5,426 nt of DNA. Origin: JAAFHS01 sp031396505 (GTDB taxonomy: Bacteria; Pseudomonadota; Alphaproteobacteria; Rhodobacterales; Rhodobacteraceae). Of the stretch, positions 1 to 5,426 are shown piece by piece. Under the pieces are notes generated by a model. That model was not told where the DNA came from. It saw only the letters and a program-made list of their open reading frames with translations, and ran no database searches. Where the stretch lies: positions 1 to 5,426 of the forward strand of contig JANNKX010000382.1 in assembly GCA_031396505.1 (NCBI GenBank), in the 5' to 3' direction. The stretch's first letter is position 1. Every line of letters starts with the position of its first letter. The position numbers were made by a program, and so were the translations under genes.

Positions 1-65
1 TGGTTGGTTTGCGTCAGAACGAAGCAACGCTTGGTCAGATGCCCAGGGCACCGACACTGCGCCGC
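1..65 (-). other. Downstream end of the hydrolase operon
   Basis: This short stretch follows the oxidoreductase stop codon. It contains the palindrome TGCCCAGGGCA (40-50) but no U-run after it on the minus strand, so I do not call a terminator. No open frame here looks like a gene. Confidence 0.3.
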
Positions 66-1436
66 TTACCGCAGGTCGCCGACAAGTGTGGGGATCAGTT
101 CGGACACCGTGGGGTGGATCGGCACCGCCCATTGCAGCGTGTCGAAGGTCTGATCCGCATGCATCATATCGAGGATGCCGTGAATGGCCTCGTCCCCGCC
201 GGTACCAAGGATGGCAGCGCCCAGGATGCGGCGGGTGGCCGGGTCGGCGACGATCTTCATAAAGCCCTGCGTCTCGCCCTTTTCCACCGCCCGCCCAACC
301 CGCGTCATCGGACGGGTTGACACCAGCACCGGCTTGCCCGTCTTGCGTGCCTCGGCCTCGGTCAGGCCCACGCGGCCCAAGGGCGGGTCAACATAGAGCG
401 CGTAGCCGATGATCCGGTCGCTGACGCGGCGCGATCCACCGTCGAGCAGGTTTGCGGCGACAATCTCGTAATCGTTCCAAGCGGTGTGCGTGAAGGCCCC
501 ACGACCGTTACAATCGCCAAGTGCCCAGACGCCCGGTGCCGTCGTCGCAAGGCCATCATCCACCGTGATATAACCGCGCGCATCGGTGGCGATGCCCGCC
601 GCGTCCAACCCCAGATCATCGGTGTTCGGGCGGCGACCCACCGCCATCAGGATATGGCTGCCGGTGATCAGGGGCGGTCCTGCCTGACAATCGACGCCAA
701 CCGCCACGCCCTGCGGCTGCGAGACAAGGCTGATGCAGTCGGCTTCTGTCCGGACCATAATGCCCTCGGTCTCCAGTATGCCGCGCACAGCGGCGGATAC
801 ATCTTCATCTTCCCGCGCAATCAGCCGCGGGCCGCGCTCCACAACCGTGACCTCGGCCCCGAAACGGCGGAACATCTGTGCGAATTCCAATCCAATATAG
901 CTGCCACCGATGACGATCAGATGATCGGGCAGTGTCTCCAGTCCGACGATCGTGCTGTTGGTCAGGAACGGTACGACATCGCGACCCGGCATGTCGGGCG
1001 CGAGCGCGCGGCCACCGACGTTCAGGAAAATCCGGGGTGCCGCGATGATGTCGCTGCCAACCTGCATCTGCCCCGGTGCCGTGAACCGCGCGTGGCCGCG
1101 CAGCAGGGTCAGGCCAGGCATCTGCGCCAGCCACTTTTCGGTGCCTTCGCGCGCATTCCGCGTTACCCCTGCGGCACGTGCGGCGACAGCACGCATGTCG
1201 ACACTGATCTCGCCAGTGATGCGCAGGCCGAAATCAACGGCGCGGCGCGCCATGTGGACGGCATAGGCGCTGGCGACCAGCGCTTTGGTCGGCATGCAGC
1301 CGGTGTTGACGCAGGTGCCGCCGACAAGATGCCGTTCCACCAGCGCAACCGTCTGGCCAGCTGCGGTCAATCGGGCGGCGAGGGCGGGTCCTGCCTGTCC
1401 GGCACCCACGATGATTGCATCGAACTGCCGGGTCAT
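66..1436 (-). CDS. Mercuric-reductase-like FAD/NAD(P)-dependent disulfide oxidoreductase
   Basis: A 456-residue flavoprotein of the class I pyridine nucleotide-disulfide oxidoreductase family (dihydrolipoamide dehydrogenase, glutathione reductase, MerA, RclA), expected in the cytoplasm. The FAD Rossmann motif GAGQAG is at residues 11-16. The redox-active pair lies in GGTCVNTGCMPTK (C42 and C47). A second Rossmann motif, GGSYIG, is at 177-182, followed by E200 at the end of the next strand, which favours NADH over NADPH. The second FAD motif ALGDC is at 305-309, and the C-terminal dimerisation domain ends with the active-site His-Glu dyad (H441, E446 in HPTVSELIPT). It has neither the N-terminal heavy-metal domain nor the C-terminal cysteine pair of true MerA, so mercury reduction is not supported; an RclA-like or other disulfide or metal reductase is possible. 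The frame stays open upstream, but the ATG at 1436 begins the FAD fold and overlaps the TGA of the preceding gene as ATGA, which implies translational coupling. The class is secure; the substrate is unknown. Confidence 0.93.
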   Translation of the reverse strand: MTRQFDAIIVGAGQAGPALAARLTAAGQTVALVERHLVGGTCVNTGCMPTKALVASAYAVHMARRAVDFGLRITGEISVDMRAVAARAAGVTRNAREGTEKWLAQMPGLTLLRGHARFTAPGQMQVGSDIIAAPRIFLNVGGRALAPDMPGRDVVPFLTNSTIVGLETLPDHLIVIGGSYIGLEFAQMFRRFGAEVTVVERGPRLIAREDEDVSAAVRGILETEGIMVRTEADCISLVSQPQGVAVGVDCQAGPPLITGSHILMAVGRRPNTDDLGLDAAGIATDARGYITVDDGLATTAPGVWALGDCNGRGAFTHTAWNDYEIVAANLLDGGSRRVSDRIIGYALYVDPPLGRVGLTEAEARKTGKPVLVSTRPMTRVGRAVEKGETQGFMKIVADPATRRILGAAILGTGGDEAIHGILDMMHADQTFDTLQWAVPIHPTVSELIPTLVGDLR

Positions 1437-1891
1437 AGCGCACCTACGATCAGCAGGGCACCGATGATGGCCAGGGCATCCTCGATCAGCGCGGCGGGCA
1501 AATCCCGCCCGAAGGTCGCAGCCAGCCTGCCGCGCCCCGCCGCCCCGCCATAGGTGCCGATCACCGCGCCCGCAGCGCCTAGAGCAGCACCTGCCAACAG
1601 CATCCCACCGCTGGCACCAAGGGCTGCACCCGACAGCGCGCCCATCACGATCCGCGCCGCGAACTGTACCGGGACCTTGCGGCTGGGTGCTGTGGGCAAT
1701 TGATCGGAGATCAACTCGGCGATGGCGACGATTGACAAGACCCATGGTGTGAACCGGTAGCCGAGGAATGCAAGCCAGGTGCCGGACAGATCAAGATATC
1801 CCAGCGACGCGGCCCAACTGATAACAGCAGGCGCGGTGAAGGCGCGCAGCCCGGCGATGACCCCGATGAGAAGGCAGAGAAGGATCAGCAT
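1433..1891 (-). CDS. DUF4126-type small integral membrane protein
   Basis: A 152-residue hydrophobic protein that I recognise as DUF4126-like, with no established biochemical function. Likely membrane segments are near residues 2-30, 49-65, 81-117 (very rich in Gly and Ala, possibly two passes) and 131-152. Family-like motifs are LRAFTAPAVISWAA (15-28), a polar loop AELISDQLPTAPSR (58-71), IGTYGG (111-116) and an acidic LIEDALAI (135-142) inside the last helix. The length is usual for single-domain members. The ATG at 1891 is supported by GGGAG six bases upstream. Its last codons overlap the start of the disulfide oxidoreductase, and it follows the hydrolase by 32 bp, so it is the middle gene of a three-gene operon. 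I infer a role linked to the oxidoreductase in the inner membrane, perhaps transport or anchoring, but nothing in the sequence shows this directly. Confidence 0.85.
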   Translation of the reverse strand: MLILLCLLIGVIAGLRAFTAPAVISWAASLGYLDLSGTWLAFLGYRFTPWVLSIVAIAELISDQLPTAPSRKVPVQFAARIVMGALSGAALGASGGMLLAGAALGAAGAVIGTYGGAAGRGRLAATFGRDLPAALIEDALAIIGALLIVGAL

Positions 1892-1897
1892 GGTTTA

Positions 1898-1902
1898 CTC
1901 CC
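1898..1902 (-). promoter_or_regulatory. Ribosome binding site of the DUF4126 gene
   Basis: The minus strand reads GGGAGTAAACCATG, placing GGGAG six bases before the ATG at 1891. It lies in the 32-bp gap after the hydrolase stop codon, which fixes the start of the membrane protein and argues for cotranscription without an internal promoter. Confidence 0.7.
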
Positions 1903-1923
1903 ATGTTCAGGCGGCGTCGCGGG

Positions 1924-2568
1924 TCACGCCGCGACGGTTTGGTGCCCTGCAAGGGCCGCGACCACGTCAGCAGTCGTCAGGATGGCATGGGCATAGGTCG
2001 GCCCGTTGATGTCATGCGCACAACGCATGGCCTCCTCGCTTACGGCGGCGGTGGCATCGCGCACCAGCGTCACATGATAACCCAGTTCGACCGCATATTT
2101 GCCGGTACTTTCGAGGCAGGTGTTGGCGATCAGGCCGATCAGGATCACGCGGGTGATGCCCTTCTGCTTCAGGATCGTATCGAGATTGGTGTTGGCAAAG
2201 CCGCTGCTGCCCCAATGTTCGGTGCAGATCATGTCGCCCTGTTGCGGCGCAAAATCCGGGTGCCATTCGCCGCCCCAGGTGCCAGGCGCGAAAATCCCCA
2301 TCTGCTGGCCGCCCTGCATGTAGGGGCTGGGGTGATCCCAGCCGTCCAGGTCATGCGCGCCCCAGCGGTGATGCGGCACGATCACGATCTGAACGCCCGC
2401 AGCCCGCGCCACTGCCGTCACCCGCCGCAGGTTGTCGTGCAGGCCGACGGCAGTGGCGATGTCGGCCACCATGGGCCACAGCTTGCCCCCCTCGGACAGA
2501 AAGTCGTTGTAGGGGTCGATGAAAAGCAAGGCCGTGGGAGCCGGGTCGATCAATGTGCCGTCAGACAT
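1924..2568 (-). CDS. Isochorismatase-like cysteine hydrolase
   Basis: A 214-residue cytoplasmic protein of the isochorismatase/nicotinamidase-like fold. The first strand carries FIDPYNDF (16-23) with the catalytic aspartate D18. The cysteine loop reads GLIANTCLESTGKYAVELGY (145-164) with nucleophile C151, followed by the family-typical VTLVRDATAA (166-175). The segment EHWGSSGFANTNLD (117-130) corresponds to the usual KxxxSAFxxTxL region. The canonical triad lysine is absent: T116, E117 and H118 occupy that area, and the only lysines between D18 and C151 are K29, K134 and K136. Family members hydrolyse amides or ethers such as nicotinamide, carbamates, ureas and isochorismate; the substrate here cannot be named. 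The start ATG at 2568 follows a strong AGGAG. It is the first gene of the operon with the membrane protein and the oxidoreductase. The fold is secure; the activity is uncertain because of the altered triad. Confidence 0.92.
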   Translation of the reverse strand: MSDGTLIDPAPTALLFIDPYNDFLSEGGKLWPMVADIATAVGLHDNLRRVTAVARAAGVQIVIVPHHRWGAHDLDGWDHPSPYMQGGQQMGIFAPGTWGGEWHPDFAPQQGDMICTEHWGSSGFANTNLDTILKQKGITRVILIGLIANTCLESTGKYAVELGYHVTLVRDATAAVSEEAMRCAHDINGPTYAHAILTTADVVAALAGHQTVAA

Positions 2569-2576
2569 CTTGTGTT

Positions 2577-2581
2577 CTCCT
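2577..2581 (-). promoter_or_regulatory. Strong ribosome binding site of the cysteine hydrolase
   Basis: The minus strand reads AGGAGAACACAAGATG. AGGAG lies eight bases before the ATG at 2568 and is the best Shine-Dalgarno match in the window. This suggests high translation of the first enzyme of the operon and supports the chosen start. Confidence 0.8.
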
Positions 2582-2590
2582 CTGTTTTGC

Positions 2591-2617
2591 TCTGCCCGAG
2601 GCGAGCCACACGGCAGA
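2591..2617 (-). repeat. Inverted repeat in the 5' leader of the hydrolase mRNA
   Basis: TCTGCC (2591-2596) and GGCAGA (2612-2617) form a perfect 6-bp stem with a 15-base loop. In the transcript the hairpin would end about nine bases before the AGGAG site, close enough to influence ribosome access or mRNA stability. There is no following U-run, so it is not an intrinsic terminator. Functional meaning is speculative. Confidence 0.3.
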
Positions 2618-2669
2618 TGATGACCGCCTGACGGCGCACCAACAATTGTCCGCGCAGGTCTGGCCGCTA

Positions 2670-2681
2670 ATACGATTGTAT
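2670..2681. promoter_or_regulatory. Candidate operator, palindrome ATAC-GATT-GTAT
   Basis: A perfect 4+4 inverted repeat with a 4-base spacer (ATACgattGTAT) sits in the gap just downstream of the gene for a LuxR-type response regulator and about 100 bp upstream of the hydrolase start. LuxR/FixJ-class regulators bind short inverted repeats, so this is a reasonable target for that regulator. The repeat is short, and chance occurrence in a 167-bp stretch is not excluded. Confidence 0.3.
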
Positions 2682-2735
2682 GATGCGGGCTTCGCTTTTG
2701 GCGGTTGTCGCCCCCTGCGAGGCGGATGGATATTG

Positions 2736-3368
2736 CTACCGGCTAGCCGAAGCCGGCTGCAGCACCTTCAGCGTTTCACCCAATCGCACGAGGTCGGGCA
2801 GCGTGCGCACGCCCATCTTTCGCATCATCGAGCCGCGGTGAATCTTGATCGTGATTTCACTCAGGCCCAGATCACCCGCAATCTGCTTGTTCAGCCGCCC
2901 CGCAATGACATGTTCCATCACCTGCCGCTCTCGCGGGGTGAGCGTGGCGAACAGGGACTGCGCATGTGCATTTTCGTCGTTGGCCGCCCGGACTTCGCGA
3001 TCGCGCCGGATGGCGACGGCGACTGCATCGAGCATGTCCTGATCGCGGAACGGTTTCGCCAGAAAATCGACCGCCCCCGCCTTCATCGCGCGCACCGATA
3101 TTGGAATATCGCCATAGCCCGTCATCATGATGACGGGCAGGCTGACCCCGTGACGCTCCATCTGTGACTGAAAATCCAGCCCGTTCACGCCAGGCAACCG
3201 GACGTCGAGAATGAGACAACCCGGTTGATCGGCATCATGGCCCTCCAGAAATTCCTGGACATCCGCAAAGCTGCGGCACGCCAGTCCAACTGACCGGAAC
3301 AGGCTTTCCAGCACCCGCTGCAGCGAGACGTCATCGTCCACAATATGGATCACGGGCCGATCGTTCAT
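2736..3368 (-). CDS. FixJ/NodW-type response regulator, receiver plus LuxR-type HTH
   Basis: A 210-residue DNA-binding response regulator. The receiver domain (about 5-122) has the acidic cluster D11-D13, phospho-acceptor D55 in LILDVRLPG, the switch threonine T83 in MMTGYGD, and K105 in the KPF motif. After a linker (about 123-138) comes a GerE/LuxR-type helix-turn-helix (about 139-203), with LTPRERQVMEHV, GRLNKQIAGDLGLSEITIK and the HRGSMMRKMG segment typical of the FixJ/NodW/StyR branch. These proteins activate transcription after phosphorylation by a cognate sensor kinase, here most likely the kinase encoded 52 bp upstream. The open frame extends back to 3503, overlapping the kinase gene, but the receiver fold starts at the ATG at 3368. 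That start has no clear Shine-Dalgarno sequence (TTCAACTTGCGCC precedes it), so translation may be weak or coupled. The likely target is the hydrolase operon immediately downstream. Confidence 0.93.
   Translation of the reverse strand: MNDRPVIHIVDDDVSLQRVLESLFRSVGLACRSFADVQEFLEGHDADQPGCLILDVRLPGVNGLDFQSQMERHGVSLPVIMMTGYGDIPISVRAMKAGAVDFLAKPFRDQDMLDAVAVAIRRDREVRAANDENAHAQSLFATLTPRERQVMEHVIAGRLNKQIAGDLGLSEITIKIHRGSMMRKMGVRTLPDLVRLGETLKVLQPASASR
2739..2756 (-). repeat. Inverted repeat at the 3' end of the response regulator gene
   Basis: CCGGCT (2739-2744) and AGCCGG (2751-2756) form a 6-bp GC-rich stem with a 6-base loop across the last codons of the response regulator, directly before its TAG. 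The following transcript reads AGCAAUAUCC rather than a U-run, so at best it is a weak or Rho-aided stop or a 3'-end stabiliser. It could also let part of the signalling transcript continue into the hydrolase operon. Confidence 0.3.
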
Positions 3369-3420
3369 GGGCGCAAGTTGAACAGATTCTCTGCGATGCA
3401 GCAACCTCGTCGACGCAAGT

Positions 3421-4968
3421 TCAGGCCGCTGCACCGGCCCGGAGCGTAAATTCAAAGCACGCACCGCCGTCGGGTCGGTTCCGCGCGGTGATCGAGCCGC
3501 CATGCGCCTCTACAATGGAGCGACAGATAGACAGGCCAATACCAAGGCCGCCACGCTTGGTGCTGACAAATCCCTGGAACAGCCGTTCGGCACCGCTGTC
3601 CGGCAGTCCCGGTCCATTGTCGCTGACGGCGATCGTCACCAGCGAACCCGACGTCGCGCCAGTGATCCAGACCTTTGGACGGACCGTTGCAGCCTCGGTC
3701 ATCGCTTGCGATGCGTTGATGACCAGATTGGCGATCACCTGCTGGATCTGGATTCTGTCGCAAAGAACCTGCGGCAGCCCGGCGTCCAAATCCAGATGCA
3801 TCATGATGTTCCGGTACCGAAGTTCGCCCGCCATGAAGGCCATGGCTTCATCCATGACACCTGCAACCGAAAGCGGCGCGTGAACCGGCGCACGGTTCCG
3901 GGCCATGTCGCGGATACGGCTGATGATATCGGCCGCGCGCTGTGCGTCAGCCACTATGCGGCTGGCCAGATCGCGCACTTCGCCAAGGTCCGGCGCGGGC
4001 CGCGACAGCCAGCGCAATGCCGTCTCGCCCCCGATGGCAATTGCAGTCAGGGGCTGGTTCACCTCATGCGCGATAGAGGCCGTCAGTTCGCCAAGCGTCG
4101 CCACGCGCGAGGCATGCGCAAAATCGGCGCGCGTCTGTTCCAGCTGGGCCTGTGCCGCAACCCGCTCGGTTACATCAATGACGCCAACCAGTACATTGCC
4201 ACGGGCCTGATGCTCGGTCGGCCAGCAGACAGTGAACAGCGCCTCGATCCGCCTGCCATCGAGTGCCGTCAAAACGGTTTCCGATGCAAGTTTGTCGCGC
4301 CGCTCCACCGCCGCCATCAGCGCCTCGGCATAGAGACCACGGCTTTCCATCGGCCATGCGAAAGCGATGTCTCGGTCAAGCAGATCGTCCCGCGACGACG
4401 CGCCGAACAGCCGCAACGTTGCGTCGTTCACGTCGACCACCCGCGTGCTTTTCAGCGCCGCGTCGATCCATTCTGGGTGTTCCTCGAAATAGGTCCGAAG
4501 GTCAGTGATGCCCGATGCCAGCAGCCCGCCGATCATCCGGCGGACGGCGCTGAAATCAAGTTCCCAGAACGAGGCCGCCATCGCCTGAAAGATATTGCGA
4601 TAGCGGTGTGCGGCTGCCCTGGTGTCCTGTTCAAGCTGCGACAGCTCGGCCAGATCGCGCCCGACCTCCACGATCTCGCCCGAGGGGCGCAAGGTCCAGA
4701 CCAATTCGACGGTGATCACACGACCATCGGCCGCGGTCCGGCGCATCTCGCCTTCCCAACGGCCCTTGGCGGCAAGGATCTCCATCAAGGCGGCAATCCC
4801 GAACAGGTGGTGGCCAGACAGCAAATCATGCAGGTTTCTGCCGATCGCCTGGTCCGCCGTCAGGCCATAAAGGCGCGCGGCACTGGCGTTCCATAGCCGG
4901 ATTTCTCCGCTGCCCGCGAAGACGATCACCGCATCCCCGACCAGATCAAGAATATCATCTTCCTGCAT
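3421..4968 (-). CDS. PAS-PAS sensor histidine kinase, FixL-like, soluble
   Basis: A 515-residue cytoplasmic two-component kinase with no membrane segment or signal peptide. PAS domain 1 covers about residues 3-108 (LWNASAARLYGLTADQ is the typical core). A second PAS-like region covers about 122-270; it opens with FWELDFSAVRRM and carries about 35 extra residues before VVDVNDATLRLFGAS. A short coiled linker (about 268-284) leads to HisKA, with phospho-accepting H301 in SIAHEVNQPL. The HATPase_c domain shows the N box (N414-N418 in NLVINASQAM), G1 box DNGPG (450-454), the FVSTK segment and G2 box GGLGIGLSI (473-481), so all catalytic boxes are present. The layout matches FixL/DctB-type kinases, but no clear haem ligand is recognisable in PAS1. 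It starts nine bases after the single-receiver gene with a modest AGGG at the upstream stop codon. It probably phosphorylates one or both neighbouring receivers. The ligand is unknown. Confidence 0.94.
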   Translation of the reverse strand: MQEDDILDLVGDAVIVFAGSGEIRLWNASAARLYGLTADQAIGRNLHDLLSGHHLFGIAALMEILAAKGRWEGEMRRTAADGRVITVELVWTLRPSGEIVEVGRDLAELSQLEQDTRAAAHRYRNIFQAMAASFWELDFSAVRRMIGGLLASGITDLRTYFEEHPEWIDAALKSTRVVDVNDATLRLFGASSRDDLLDRDIAFAWPMESRGLYAEALMAAVERRDKLASETVLTALDGRRIEALFTVCWPTEHQARGNVLVGVIDVTERVAAQAQLEQTRADFAHASRVATLGELTASIAHEVNQPLTAIAIGGETALRWLSRPAPDLGEVRDLASRIVADAQRAADIISRIRDMARNRAPVHAPLSVAGVMDEAMAFMAGELRYRNIMMHLDLDAGLPQVLCDRIQIQQVIANLVINASQAMTEAATVRPKVWITGATSGSLVTIAVSDNGPGLPDSGAERLFQGFVSTKRGGLGIGLSICRSIVEAHGGSITARNRPDGGACFEFTLRAGAAA

Positions 4969-4977
4969 GATCCGACC

Positions 4978-5361
4978 CTAGACCGCGCTCGGGCGCCCGT
5001 CGAGCGCCCCTTCGATGCAGCGGACCAGTGCATCACCGGCAAACGGCTTTTGCAGCAGGCACCAGGCCCCGCTGCCGCGCGCGCTGGCCAACAGGGCAGG
5101 TTCGGAACGGGCCGTGATCATGATCACCGGCACGTCGGGGCGTGCGACCCCGAGACGCCGCTTCAGGTCGATCCCTGACTGGCCGGGCAACTGGATGTCG
5201 GTGACGATACAGGCCGCGCTCTGATATTCCGGGGCGAGCATAAACTCCTCCACCGACCCGAACCCGCTGACCGCATAGCCGAAGGATCGCAGAAAGGTGG
5301 TCAGTGCCACGCGAAGTGATGCGTCATCGTCAACGATGGAAACGGAACGGGGGTCTTGCAC
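4978..5361 (-). CDS. Single-domain receiver protein, FixJ-like, GTG start
   Basis: A 127-residue stand-alone CheY-like receiver without an output domain. It has the acidic cluster D11-D13, phospho-acceptor D55 (IVTDIQLPG), switch T83 (IMITARS) and K105 in QKPF, so phosphorylation chemistry looks intact. It resembles the receiver of the downstream FixJ-type regulator in the N-terminal half (VDDDxSL, then FLRSFGY against LFRSVGL) and in identical positions of the key residues. The start is GTG at 5361: no in-frame ATG lies between it and a TAG 13 codons upstream, and GAGG and AAAGG sit just ahead. It is the first gene of the signalling set and is followed by the kinase after 9 bp, so the two are surely cotranscribed. 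Such proteins act as phosphate sinks, shuttles or allosteric modulators of the kinase; which applies here is inference. Confidence 0.9.
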   Translation of the reverse strand: MQDPRSVSIVDDDASLRVALTTFLRSFGYAVSGFGSVEEFMLAPEYQSAACIVTDIQLPGQSGIDLKRRLGVARPDVPVIMITARSEPALLASARGSGAWCLLQKPFAGDALVRCIEGALDGRPSAV

Positions 5362-5426
5362 CAGCCTCGGCCTTTCTGGTTCTGCGGCAGTCCTGGCCTA
5401 ACACCGCGCGGTTGCGGGCGGTTCGG
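5362..5426 (-). other. Upstream leader of the signalling operon (partial)
   Basis: Sixty-five bases before the GTG start reach the window edge. They include an in-frame TAG (5398-5400), a 10-bp palindrome ACCGCGCGGT (5403-5412) and GC-rich repeats of AACCGC. No convincing -10/-35 pair is visible; the promoter may lie outside the window, or this gene may continue an operon from further upstream. Confidence 0.3.

Larger units (their letters stand above)
2569..2735 (-). promoter_or_regulatory. Intergenic control region of the hydrolase operon
   Basis: This 167-bp non-coding stretch separates the response regulator stop from the hydrolase start and is the largest gap in the window. On the minus strand it holds, in order, a possible -10 box TACAAT (2680 to 2675) inside the ATAC-N4-GTAT palindrome, a second palindrome ACAATTGT (2642-2649), and a hairpin (2591-2617) next to the ribosome binding site. 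No good -35 hexamer is visible at 16-18 bp from the TACAAT, which would fit an activator-dependent promoter. Presence of a promoter is inferred from position and content; its exact site is not established. Confidence 0.45.

Noticed and set aside
40..50. TGCCCAGGGCA as a transcription terminator stem
   Set aside because: The loop would be only one to three bases and no U-run follows on the minus strand.
66..1436. True mercury resistance (mer) locus
   Set aside because: There is no MerR, MerT or MerP, no N-terminal metal domain and no C-terminal vicinal cysteines in the flavoenzyme.
486..1553. A 355-codon open frame on the plus strand
   Set aside because: It lies antisense to the flavoenzyme and the membrane protein, both with clear family motifs. 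Its translation has no recognisable domain and is rich in Arg, His and Gln, as expected from a GC-rich shadow frame.
1437..1745. A 103-residue N-terminal extension of the flavoenzyme, which might be mistaken for a metal-binding domain because it contains several cysteines
   Set aside because: It overlaps the DUF4126 coding sequence in another frame, lacks the GMTCxxC motif of a heavy-metal domain, and has the composition of out-of-frame GC-rich DNA. The ATGA overlap at 1433-1436 gives a better start.
3369..3503. A longer N-terminus for the FixJ-type regulator, starting at 3503
   Set aside because: The extension overlaps the 3' end of the kinase gene and has no domain features. The receiver begins five residues after the ATG at 3368, as is normal for the family.
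3502..4896. A 464-codon open frame on the plus strand
   Set aside because: It is entirely antisense to the histidine kinase, whose H, N, G1 and G2 boxes are intact. The plus-strand product shows no motif and has shadow-like composition.

Overview
The window is a GC-rich bacterial segment with six genes, all read from the minus strand and therefore running from high to low coordinates. Codon use, the FixL/FixJ-type signalling proteins and the protein styles suggest an alphaproteobacterium (Sphingomonadales, Rhodobacterales or Rhizobiales would all fit). This is an inference from gene style; no rRNA or other phylogenetic marker is present. I see no tRNA, rRNA, CRISPR array, insertion sequence or prophage gene.

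The upstream half (about 5361 to 2736) is a three-gene signalling module. It starts with a stand-alone receiver protein with a GTG start (4978-5361). After 9 bp comes a soluble histidine kinase with two PAS-like sensor regions and an intact HisKA/HATPase_c core (3421-4968). After a further 52 bp comes a FixJ/NodW-type response regulator with a receiver and a LuxR-type helix-turn-helix (2736-3368). The two receivers resemble each other and may be paralogues.

The downstream half (2568 to 66) is a tightly packed three-gene set behind a 167-bp intergenic region. The order is an isochorismatase-like cysteine hydrolase (1924-2568), a small DUF4126-type membrane protein (1433-1891), and a mercuric-reductase-like FAD/NAD-dependent disulfide oxidoreductase (66-1436). 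The last two overlap by 4 bp (ATGA), and the first two are separated by 32 bp that carries a good Shine-Dalgarno sequence. The 167-bp region holds an ATAC-N4-GTAT palindrome overlapping a possible -10 box, a second palindrome ACAATTGT, and a hairpin just ahead of a strong ribosome binding site. It is the most likely control point.

The simplest reading is that the kinase senses a cytoplasmic small molecule or redox cue through its PAS regions. It would phosphorylate the FixJ-like regulator, with the single receiver as a competing or modulating phospho-acceptor, and the regulator would activate the hydrolase/membrane protein/oxidoreductase operon. The signal and the substrates cannot be read from the sequence. 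The most notable points are the conserved-looking but unexplained three-enzyme set, the absence of the catalytic lysine in the isochorismatase-like protein, and the non-canonical second PAS region of the kinase.
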